Source: Pascua guehoae | Lineage: Eukaryota > Basidiomycota > Tremellomycetes > Trichosporonales > Trichosporonaceae | DNA: 64,000 nucleotides | Assembly: GCA_001600415.1 (NCBI GenBank) | Contig: BCJX01000004.1 | Span: 1,327,300-1,391,299 of the forward strand | Reading direction: 5' to 3' | Shown: one piece after another, positions 37,751 to 50,122 of the stretch | Layout: every line of letters begins with the position of its first letter | Numbering within the stretch: position 1 is the first letter of the stretch | Program-made: the position numbers and the translations under genes | The notes under the pieces: generated by a model | The model's database searches: none | What the model saw: the letters and a program-made list of their open reading frames with translations, nothing else | What the model was told of the DNA's origin: nothing

Positions 37751-38660
37751 TGTGGTCACGGATCGTACGATTGGTACTGATCCAGAGATCCAGAGGCGCT
37801 TTGGCTCTCGCGTGTCTTGTGTCCAAGGGTGGCAGTGTGGAGTTGCCAACGCTGTGTTTGTGCTTGGCGCCGTATTTGAACCACAATAGATACACTTGTG
37901 TGATCATGATGAATTGAGGGATATCTCCTCCACTCCAACTCTGTTCAGAGCCTGTGGCCGTATCGTACGATTGGGTCGGTCTACGATCCAGAGGCGGCTT
38001 TGGCTAGGCCTCGCGTATATCCTGTATCCAAGGCAGGTGGCAGTCTCTCGACTCGCAACGGTTGTACTTGGTGCCGCCGTATTTGAACCACAATAGATCA
38101 CACACTTGCTCGACAGCAGATGGTGCTTCGAGCTTGCGCGGTCAGATGAACCGAGGAACGTCCACCAACTCTGTCACACACTTGCGCGATGGCGGTGGTG
38201 CTTCGAGTGTGCGCGATCAAGATGAACCAAGGGCCGCCCCCCAACTCTGCCGAGAGCCTGTGGCAATGTATCGTGCGATTGGGTTGGTCTAGAGATCCAG
38301 AGGCGGCTTTGGCTCAACCTCGCGTATATCCTGTATCCGAGGCCGAGGTGGGAGTCTCTGGACGTTCCGAGCGCAGTACCTACTTGGCGCCGTATTCCAT
38401 GAACCACAATAGATCATGCTGTACACTTGTGCGTGATCAGGATGCGTCGAGGGACGTCCACCGCAACTATGCCGAGAACTTGTGGCCGTATCGTACGATT
38501 GGGTTGATCCAGTGCACGTCTAGCTCAACCTCGGAGGTATCCTGTATCCAAGCTGGACGCGGCTGTCTCTGCTTTGAACGCTCCCGTACGTACGTGTGGC
38601 CATATGTCATCAAGGACACCAGATTATACACTTCAGCCTCGTAAGCAGGATAATCAAGTC
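37751..38660. repeat. degenerate tandem repeats, about 205-305 bp
   Basis: Four diverged copies begin near 37757, 37963, 38268 and 38489. Shared blocks include TCGTACGATTGGG, AGATCCAGAGGCGGCTTTGG, CGCGTATATCCTGTATCC, GGCGCCGTATTTGAACCACA and CACTTG..GATCA. The copy starting at 37963 has an internal duplication (the ACACTTG...GATGAACC segment near 38100 and 38175). Short ORFs on both strands share peptides only because of the repeats and have no codon bias. I see no terminal inverted repeats. Confidence 0.75.
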
Positions 38661-40260
38661 ATCAAGGGATGTCCAACCCAACCCTGTTGTTCGCGACGGG
38701 CGTGGACGCTGTTCGGTGTGTGACACCCAACTCCCCAAGCTCTTCGCGTGCTCGAAGCGATGCCGTCGTGTTCGGAAACGACACTCTCAGGACATGTCCA
38801 TTGTCGGCCCGACACACTGGCGCGACAACGGACGCGTACCGTTCGTGTACCTTCGTGTGTGCGGACTGGCAGAGGATAATACCTAGAGCGTCCACTAACG
38901 CCGTATAACTCCCCATCCCGTACTCGTAGCCCAAGCGTACGGGTCAAGCAGTTGCACGGTAGCATCTCGGAGTCGCGCAGTAAGCGCCAACACTCCGAGC
39001 TTGCCAGTCACATACAGCTGAGTTACCTGGAATACAGGTGGCCCTGGGCAGCAACATCTTGGCATTTGTCCACAGCTCGAGGAACCCGGGGGCCCCGCCG
39101 GACACAGCCCGCCAATGCGCCACGAAGGACGGGACATGTTCTCCTCACCCACGTCCAATGAACATCAAAGAGTGGGAGAGAGCATGACCGCTGTCGAGTA
39201 AAACATTAGCCTCATGCGGGTTACACTTTAGAGCTCAATGACACCTCCCCGAACAGGTGGGTGTGCCGTTCCTGGACCCAGAGAGCAGGGGTCGAATATT
39301 ACCGCTCGTCAACGCGTGCAGGGCCGAATAATTACCCTCGCACGCGTGTGAACTCGTGTGCACTCGTGGGCCCTCGTGGACGGGTCAGTGGACAACAAGC
39401 TCTCCAATCCCCTGGCACCTTCGTGTCAGTCTCGTAAGTGGCACCGTACCCGTAGGTCTCGTGAGTCTCGGAGTCGTGCCGCAAACAAACGCCGTCCGTC
39501 GGCGGTGGCTTTCGGTGGCTTCGGTGGCTTTCAGTGGGCGTGGACCATTAAAAACAAGCTTCTTTGAACCGTAACGTGTGTCATGTGTCGTTGTTTATCA
39601 AGGGTGGGCAGGGGCATTCACGGTTTAGGTCCAGCAGGGTGTTCCGTTTCCCATGTCCCGAGCAGTTGCGTTGCGACCGGTCCGACCAACAGCATTGCTC
39701 GTACGCTCAGGTGTCGCCAATGGGCGCCCGTGCAAGCCGGCCCGGAGGCGGGGGATAAGATTTTAGATGTCGGCGCGTGCGGAAAGTGGCGCCCATGCTG
39801 GCATCGTGGTGTTTGTTGGCGTCGGTGGCGGTCTGTCGACCTATCGGCGTGGACAGGTGTGGGCAGGTGCGGACCTCAGTGGTATTTTAAGATGCACTGT
39901 GGCGTGCGGACGGCCCGTCCCACTCGTCATCTTTACGACCCCGCGGCCACCAACACGGGCGACCCCGCAGAGCCACCACACCCACGAGCGACCCCGCATA
40001 GCGCGACGCCCACCAGCGACCCCGCAGAGCCACCAACACACCTCACGAGCGGGCCCACAGACACCAACAACCTCACAGACGACCACTTGTCAGCACTACT
40101 TAAACCAGGCAGGCGGCCGCACATTGACAAGTCCAGCCCCAGTTCAAGTTGTATCAGCACTCCCAACACACCAACCGCACCAACCACACAACCCGTACCA
40201 ACCACCCCAACACACACCCACCCACACCAACCAACACCCACAACACCAACCCACACCAAC
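38661..40260. other. gene-poor region and CA-rich leader
   Basis: No convincing exon. 39490-39540 repeats GGTGGCTTTCGGTGGCTTC. 39935-40050 repeats GCGACCCCGCAGAGCCACCA about three times. 40150-40260 is a CCAACACACC-type CA-rich leader running into the next start codon. Confidence 0.5.
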
Positions 40261-40530
40261 ATGAAGTTCCCCCTCGCAACCCTCCTCCTCGCCCTCCCCC
40301 TCGCCTCCGCCGAGCGCTGGCTCGCAAAGCAGGACCTCGCCTGCGTCGCCGCCGTCGACACGGCCGAACCCTCAGAGCACACCCTCACAGAGGGCCAGGA
40401 GTTTACCGCCACCTGCCTCGACCCGGGCACACAGGGCACCCTCTGGATGCGCACAGAGTTTGGATGCTACGTGCCGGTAAAGTACACTATCAAGTCGCTG
40501 CCCGGCCGCACCTTCCTCCAAGTCTGCTAG
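40261..40530 (+). CDS. small secreted cysteine-containing protein
   Basis: I do not recognise the family. The single exon gives 89 residues, beginning with a textbook signal peptide (MKFPLATLLLALPLASAERW; cleavage probable after SAE or SA). The mature part of about 70 residues has four cysteines (DLACVAAV, FTATCLDPG, EFGCYVPV and the last residue, Cys) that could form two disulfides. It ends KSLPGRTFLQVC. The frame is open far upstream through CA repeats but only this ATG starts a signal peptide, and it has the CCAACATG context. Small secreted Cys proteins in fungi range from surface proteins to effectors. No function can be inferred. Confidence 0.7.
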   Translation: MKFPLATLLLALPLASAERWLAKQDLACVAAVDTAEPSEHTLTEGQEFTATCLDPGTQGTLWMRTEFGCYVPVKYTIKSLPGRTFLQVC

Positions 40531-41620
40531 GCCGACTTTTTTTTCCTTCGTCGTTGCCCCACCCGCACCACCGCACCAACGCACCACCCCACCCCACCCC
40601 GGTACCGTACGCTGGCGCTTGCCGCGCACGACTGGCGACAGCACCCCCACGACCATCTCGACGACACGCGACGACCCCCACCCCGAACCCGACCCCACAC
40701 ATCGTGCCCGCACGCGAACACCTTATACTCGACCCGGCGTCACGGTTCGCTGCCCGCGCTTTTGTACTCCGCTACGTAAATGGACAATGTGCCTACAATG
40801 CCTGATGAATAATTTCGACTTGTCTTGTGTTGGGGTTGGCACATACCGCAACGCCCCGCGGGGCGGGTACAGTAGTAATGGACACGTGCGAGTGGCAGTA
40901 CAGTACCAGACGTGTACAAGTGTGCGATACAGGTGTGACCACAAAGCAGTGAAACCGACCCCTTGAGCTCGGTTGCGCAGCACGTTCCCCGGGTCTCATC
41001 CTGTGCACAAAGGCAGGAAATAATATGCACATGCCACGATGCGGGGCGGGGCCTTGCAGGTATATCGTCGGAGCCAGAGGCCGTCATGCTCAACCTGGTG
41101 CACCGGGGCTCACAGCAGTCTCAACGGGGGTGAGCGTACAGTACGCCCCGACTCTGCCTGCCTCTATTCATTTTGAATATTCCAACTTTATTCACTACCC
41201 AGTACTACAGTAGTAACCTAGTAAGTGTACTGTGCCACGTGTTTATCATCCTGCACACTACTGGCTCAAATGCCTTTGCACATATCTCTCCTCCATGAAC
41301 TCACACTCACATACTCCACGGTCACCTCCTCACCCTTCGCGTTCCCTCACGTTGCTCCGCTGCCCGCGCTATTCCCCCAATATCACCAACACCCCCCTCC
41401 AAATGCCAATGACGGTCGAGTCCGTGACTAGTCGGGTGGATCTGGGTTGGCAAGGCCGCTTTCGTCGCATCCTTCCGAACAAAACAAGAACAGCATTCAT
41501 GGTAAATAGAGTCATCAACCACCCCGCATTTGACCTGCAAACACCCCCACCGACCGCCACGGGCACAGCTGGGCCCTATAGTCCCCCCTTCACCCCTGCC
41601 CTGTCGATGGCCCTACCAGA
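40531..41620. other. intergenic with TACAGTAC-type motifs
   Basis: Several copies of TACAGTA/GTACTGTA are present (near 40868, 40898, 41138, 41207 and 41228). No coding exon is seen. Confidence 0.45.
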
Positions 41621-41716
41621 GGCAATGTGGCGGAGTGGTTAACGCGGTTGACTTGAATGTGTCCAATTCTACATCAACTTCCTTCGGGAGCGCAGGCTCG
41701 AATCCTGTCATTGTCG
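41621..41716 (+). tRNA. tRNA-Ser(UGA) with intron
   Basis: Class II tRNA. The acceptor GGCAATG pairs with CATTGTC (one G-U), followed by discriminator G at 41716. The D stem is GCG/CGC with loop GAGTGGTTAA. Anticodon stem GTTGA/TCAAC encloses CT-TGA-A, so the anticodon is TGA (41654-41656). A 15-nt intron (41658-41672) follows the base after the anticodon. The variable arm is TCC-TTCG-GGA. The T arm is GCAGG/CCTGT with loop CTCGAAT. TTTT downstream (about 41728) can stop RNA polymerase III. Confidence 0.9.
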
Positions 41717-43046
41717 CGGTTCTCCTTTTGTGCCAAAGGGAAGTAGCGGTGGAGAGGGGAACGTGCACGGCCCGCAGCTGATCGATGACCATCAGTCCCC
41801 CGTCATATCGTCATCCAAGGACACACGAAAATGGACCCGTCTGCCGAAGGGTTTCGGGCCGCGAACGGGGTCTGCGGTCGAGTGTATTCGCCATCCTGCC
41901 GACGCGTACCCCAGAGGTTCCAAAGATAGGGGGTAGGCTAGAGGTGCACCTGGATGCAGCCAAGCGGAACGTTCGTGTTGGCTTTGGAAGGCGACTTCCC
42001 CCTCGACCCCCCGTCCTCCCCCCGACCAAGCGCGGGTGTGGTCTTGTTGGCACTGGGGTTGGATGTCAGTAGGCGAAAGTCGGCCCCATGGTTGGATGGC
42101 TGTCTCCATGTCCTGGTGGACTGTTTATGAACCTTTGCAGTCAGGAGTCCTGCATGACATGACTACTTGTCTCAGCCTCGGTGTTGTTAGGGGGGTAGGG
42201 TGGTGGCCATGTCAGTTGACCATGTGCGCCCATGGGCCAGGCCGCAAGGGCAACAAGTGGACCAGAATGTCTTCTGGTGGGGACGATAGGTCGAGCTGGC
42301 TGGTGTTAGGTAGCAGGTGGGTTGCAAGTCAGAGCGCTGAGTTGTTATCGAACTTAGGTACCATTCGCTCGACAGACGATCATCTGCAATCCCCTGTGCG
42401 CTACAAGAGGCAGGGGGATGGTTGAGCACCACAAAGCATTCCAATGGTCTCTTCTGTAGTCTGCCTAACTCACATATCATGCTTAGGAACTCAGCTATAT
42501 CACCCAGTGGACAGCGACATGAAGCAAGGTGTGCAGTGTGCAGTGTGGACCACGCCCATGCCCACCAATTGCCACATGCCTGCCACACGAGCCCACCCAG
42601 AATGTATATTTGCTTCCGCTACCATCTTGAGCCGATCTGCCTCCGCCCGTTGACCGCTTAGCGCCGCCGCCCGCCGGCCGCGTGCCCGTCGGCAAGAGGC
42701 AAGCGAGGCAAGGGGGCTGCGCGAGCGGTACAATACGCCGTGCCAGGCACTGGAAAAGTTGGCACCCCCACAATCAAGCAAGCAGAGCGCCGGCTGTTGT
42801 TCACCCCGTCCACCTCGACAACCCCCTCCATCTTCCCCACATCTCCTCATCTCCTCACCTTCATTCTCTTCCGGGTCCGCATCCTCGCGTCCTGCATCTT
42901 GACCCCGTCTCCGGCGACAGATACCCTCGACTTTGACTTGAGTGCACCGAAACCGAAACCGACACCGACGCCGACGCCGACGAACCCTCCCCAGCCCAAC
43001 CCAACCCCCTCTCCCCCGACCACAACCCCCAACCTCACTGTCCACG
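41717..43046. other. intergenic, TIM22 upstream region
   Basis: No exon is recognised up to 42650. From about 42780 the plus strand is C/A-rich with ACCGAAACCGACACCGACGC-type repeats, the leader of TIM22. Confidence 0.45.
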
Positions 43047-44466
43047 ATGGCGTCGCACCCGCTCATGGCACCCGTGTACCTCCCGGGCTCGGAGCCGTAC
43101 CCGCCCGGAACGACCGAGGAGGAAAAGGAGCAGTTTCGCCAGATGGCAAAATGGCAGGGATGGATGAACTATGGCATGGAGAGCTGTCCCCTCAAGGTCG
43201 TAATGGCTGGTGGTGCTGGTGAGTAGTGTGGTTTTGGGCGCAGAGGGAGCGGGAGTGGGGCAAGTAGGGGATGGGGGAGTTGGAGAGGGGATTGGAGAGG
43301 ACCACGGGTTACAGTCAAGTGGGACTGCGGGGATAGGGAGAGGAGGCCTGCTGTGGGAGGAAGAGGAAGACGAGCGTGCCAGAATGAGAAGAGGATGGGA
43401 GCTGCATGTCGGTCGATCTGGGCATTGCCCAGCACATGAGGACAAGGGAGAGGCCCAGAAGATGAGGAGCCGGAACCCAGGGATGAAAGATTGCCGGGCG
43501 CGTGACCGACGGTCAAGATGCTCCTTGCGACCATCCGAGCTGGCCCAAGGCAACACCTTGGACGCGCAGGTCGTCCGCTGCGGTTCTCCTATCAAGGTTC
43601 CATCTCCTCCTTGCCCTTGCGCTTCTCCATTGTCTCCTTTGGCTGTTGTTTCTCGAGAGATTGGGTCCTCTTCGGTGTTTCCTTCCATTCACTCTTCTCG
43701 CGGTTCACACCTCCCGCCATCAACAACTGACACCCAGGTCTCGTCTTTGGTGGTTTCCTCTCCCTCATGTCGGCGACGTTTGCGTACGAGGACCCGCTCT
43801 CGCGCGCCTCTGAAAAGCTCCACGGCACCCGTGCACAGGCGGCGTACATGTTCAAGGAGATGGGACGCAACATGTGGAGCCAAGGACGAGGCTTTGCCAA
43901 GGTCGGCATGCTGTATTCGGGCGTCGAGTGCTGCATTGAAGGGGTAAGTGGACATCGAGCTGTAATTTGGCTTGGGAGTGGGTGAGGAACGAGCAGGGAA
44001 GGGTCTACGGGCTGCATCCACGCATTTGCGAGGCTATTTTGCTCTGTGTCTGTGGCTCGAGACGCCTTGCGGGAGGAGGGAGAAACCGCGGGCAAGGAGG
44101 GGATTGTGTGCTCTCCAGCGGCTCTCACAAGGTGGTCCCGCATGTCTTGCTTCAACCCTCCCACTGAGTAAACGAATGGAAGAGTGCTCCCTCCAGCAAC
44201 TTTCACGAGGTGGCCACAGAGTCTTGCCCCAGTATTCACCGTCCCCCCTCCAACCCTCCCAGTTACCCATCTGCCCAACCGATGCTGACCAGCAGTACCG
44301 AGCCAAGAACGACATCTACAACGGCCTCTCTGCAGGTTTCCTCTCTGGTGCGATCCTCGCACGCAACGCCGGCCCCAAGACCATGATCGGTGGTGGCCTC
44401 GCGTTCGCCGCGTTCTCGGGCGCTATCGACTTGTATCTCCGCAAGGCGCCGTCCGAGGAGGATTAA
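43047..44466 (+). CDS. TIM22: mitochondrial import inner membrane translocase TIM22
   Basis: Three exons (43047-43218, 43738-43943, 44296-44466) join in phase to about 182 residues. Tim22 forms the channel that inserts carrier proteins into the mitochondrial inner membrane. The N-terminus ([39 protein letters not shown]) leads to TM1 continuing as [19 protein letters not shown]. The family core is [20 protein letters not shown] then [10 protein letters not shown], followed by [20 protein letters not shown] and [20 protein letters not shown] with SGAIDLYL near the end. The Cys pair position (ESC, VECC) fits the conserved disulfide region. Introns of 519 and 352 nt are long for this window. Confidence 0.93.
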
Positions 44467-45871
44467 GCGGTGGCGCGAGGCGGGACGCACGGTGTTGGTG
44501 TGGCGTGCGTCTGGCGTAGGTGCCGCCGGGCGTGGTTGGGTGTCGGTGGTGTCGTGCCGTGTCGGTCTCACAGGTGGTCGACTCCCTCGTCGAACAGGTA
44601 CGACCAGCGGGCACTCACGTCGTGCTACGGATCGAAACGATTGAATACCGGTAGCAGCTGGAGGGCAAGGAGAAGACGGGATTCGTGGGGACGGAAAGGA
44701 CGAGAGGCCGGCGGCGGCGCGCGAGCGCCGCGGCCTCCTAGACTATGTGCTAGAGCGCATTGTTGTACTCTACATGCATCGCATACTGCTCTGGCTGTGG
44801 TAGCGGTCCCGACGGGTTTCCAGCTGGTTTCGGATAGCGACTGCTGAAGAAGAGACATGGGATGACGCGGCGCTGCAGCGGACACGTGGTTATCAGTTAG
44901 ACGATACACGGGTGCAAGCGTGTCAACATCCCAGCGAAAGCGAGTGCCAGGCTGAAGCCTGACCGAAGCCTCGGCGGGCTTAGAAGAGGTTGTGACATAC
45001 CTGGCTTGTCGGCCGAGCTGATGGTCAACGCCACACGCCGAGGATGACCTGCAAGGTGGCCGTCGATGCCAAGCACCTCGAGCAACCTCACACACGCATC
45101 ATACAGATACCCTCAGCGAGGTCAGCACGCACCGCGCGTTCCGACCTTGCAAATGGGGCGAGAGGCACTTTGACAAAGCAAGCTTTTCGCTGACATGCGC
45201 CTCGCTGACATGTGACTTGCACCTGCACGTGACCGATGGCCGCCGAGACGTCGCAGAAACATACCGCTCACCCCCGCGGCGCTCGGCGCTCAGGGCTTGT
45301 GAGATTGATCGAGACGCATGTCGAGCGAGGTGGATGCAGGACGTCGAGCCAAGGGAGCCAAGGGAGGCTCGAGTGCGTTAGTGTAGTGCAGAGGATGCCG
45401 GCATGCTTCGGCGGCCGACGGAGCACGGAGCAGAGTCGGACCGTGGGCAGACCCTCTTGCAAGCCTCTTGGCTCGTGGTGTAAGGATGATGACGTCAATG
45501 ACGTACTTGGTTTTTGGACCCGTTTGGGAAAAGGTTTGTTGTGCGAGGGCAGCGGCGGGTAAATTTACTGCAGACAAAGTGGGTGGGTGTTTTGCTAAAT
45601 CTCGAACCATCGAGTTTAGTCAGTGGCGCCAGCTCTCATCGAGCGTTGTGAGCGCTGTGGAGGTATAGGATAGGTATAGGGGGCCTGTGTTATCAACAAA
45701 GCTTGGCAACGACGACTGTCTTTCACACCAACCACTTCTTTGCTTCTTTACTGTACTCTCCTACATACTCTCTCTGCCCCAACGGCGTTACTTCCACACT
45801 CTCCATCACCAATAACAACTACAACGCTCTTCCCCCCCACCACACCCACACCAGACACCACGACCCCCACC
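44467..45871. other. intergenic
   Basis: No supported gene. From about 45740 the plus strand is C/T/A-rich, a likely leader for the next ORF; TACTGTAC lies near 45749. Confidence 0.4.
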
Positions 45872-46180
45872 ATGTCCCCGCCCTTGCTCTTCCGCGCCCA
45901 GCAGGCCTTTAGCTTCCTGCTCCACACGCCCCTCATCCCGCCCCCGCCGGGCCCGCCCACAGTCGAGCTGCGTAGTATCGACGAGGCGGGTGCCGCCTCG
46001 CGCATGTCGTCTTCATCGTCGTCCCCGTCTTCCCCATCGTCGCCGTCCTCATTCTCATCGCCGTCGTCGTTCTCCCCCGGGTCCGTGTCCAGCACACAGC
46101 CGAGCTTTGAGCTCGCACCCGGCGACGCAGAGGACGTGCGTGAGATGCTGGCCGATGCGACACGGTCGTCGGCGTGGTGA
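45872..46180 (+). CDS. small Ser/Pro-rich protein, hypothetical
   Basis: Single-exon ORF of 102 residues starting in a good context (CCCACCATGTCC) after a CT/CA-rich leader. The start MSPPLLFRAQQAFSFLLHTP is amphipathic or weakly hydrophobic. LIPPPPGPPTVELRSIDEAG follows, then a serine/proline run (SSSSSPSSPSSPSSFSS), then an acidic end (FELAPGDAEDVREMLADATR, SSAW). An AT-rich stretch with TTAATTAATG directly follows the stop. I recognise no family. Context and codon use favour a real gene over chance, but only modestly. Confidence 0.45.
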   Translation: MSPPLLFRAQQAFSFLLHTPLIPPPPGPPTVELRSIDEAGAASRMSSSSSSPSSPSSPSSFSSPSSFSPGSVSSTQPSFELAPGDAEDVREMLADATRSSAW

Positions 46181-47668
46181 TGTCATTCGCGCGGACCGTG
46201 CGCATTGTTTTACATTTACATTAATTAATGATACATTACAAAAGTGAGTTTGTCCCGCCTTGGGGTGTTTATTTTGCATGTCTGTTCGGCTGTTTGTGGA
46301 CTAGGCCGCGCTCGCAGAGCCTGCTGCTGTGCAGTTTGCCTACTACCGGTACCCCGCGTACCTCACCCCGCCTCCTGCGGTGCTGCCCCGTTTCGACCGC
46401 GGCTGACGACAGACTACCTTTATATAACTACACCAATCGTCGACACGGGCAAAGTAATCACCAGGGGCAGTACAGCATCCCATGCAAGTGTTTTCCATCG
46501 GAAGTAGGATTTGTGGTTCATGTGCTCGACGCGTGACTGGGCAGTGTCGTGTTATTCTACCGCATTGGGTGGTTGATGTGGCCGGGACCCCGCGGCCGCT
46601 CGTGTCGAAACGGGATGGAGAGATCTGAAGCTGTATGGGAGCCCACTGAGACTGACCGTGTGCGCTGTGCCAATTCCCTCTGCGTGTGTGCGTGTGTGTT
46701 GTGTACAGTAGAGGCCTTCCGTTGGCAAACGTGTCGAGCGTGATCTCATCTCCTAACCTGAGGGGGCCCGACAACCCCAGGACGAGGTACGTTGGCGCGC
46801 CGGTGCGGCACTTGCTACCTGGCTGCCTTCCACCTCTTCCAACAAGCAACATTGCTGTACGCGCAATACTGTACACAAGCTCAATCGTGGCCCAACCCGT
46901 GTTATGCCGTAGTGATGGACAAGGGCCAAGCCGAGGCGATGACTCATGTCCCAAAAGTGCACTAAACCTACGATGTACTGTGCTGTACGTACTGTGATGT
47001 ACTCTTGTATGATTCCTTGCTAGTCAGTTGGACGTTGGACAGTCCTCGTCCCTGCTCTGGTCAATGCATGTCAATGTAGAATGTTCCCACATGCGGTGTT
47101 GCGCTCGGCCGACGACGTCTTCATGGAGACTCCAGACGAACTTGATCCCGTGGCGCACGATACGATACGGATCGTTTCCGGACGTTTAGATATCAAGATA
47201 CTCCAGGGCACGGAACCCCTGTACCCCCGAGACGGACGATGTACAAGGACATCAGAGCCAGCAATGAACGACCAGGACAGCACCGCCGTCCATGTCGATA
47301 CCCCTGCCAGGCCGGCCCGACGGACGAGTTCGAGACAATCTCGGCCTCCTCCGGCGCGGATATCGGCCCGCCCCGAGATCTGAATGACGTTTGTCAGTGG
47401 CGCAATAATGTTGGGGCAGTCAGCCATCCGACACCCACATGCCGCCGGCCTCGTGCCTCCCCGCACTCGCTATCCTCGCTCACTGCTATAGATAGAGCAA
47501 GCCCCCTCGTAGGTACCGTACATCTATCTCCCAGTTTGCTTTTTTCCTCACGTTCTAGCATCGACGTATACACGTCTACACGTTTACACTCTTGGATTCT
47601 TGCACCGCAATCCTCCCCCCCCCCTGCCCCCTGCCTGCCCCCAACGCCGCCCCGCCCCCAACGCCCCA
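46181..47668. other. intergenic
   Basis: No supported exon. It holds TACTGTA/TGTACAGTA motifs (about 46705, 46865 and 46975-47000) and a CTTTATATAACTAC patch at 46420. The CT-rich leader of the SDR gene starts near 47590. Confidence 0.4.

Positions 47669-50122
<2,454 letters not shown>

Noticed and set aside
37904..38407. Two minus-strand ORFs sharing the peptide GYRIYAR.SQSRLW
   Set aside because: The shared peptide comes from the DNA repeat. There is no codon bias, and other copies of the repeat are not open in this frame.
39583..40260. Long plus-strand frame continuous with the secreted Cys protein
   Set aside because: The upstream part is CA-repeat translation. The internal ATG at 40261 starts a perfect signal peptide, so the extension is leader sequence.
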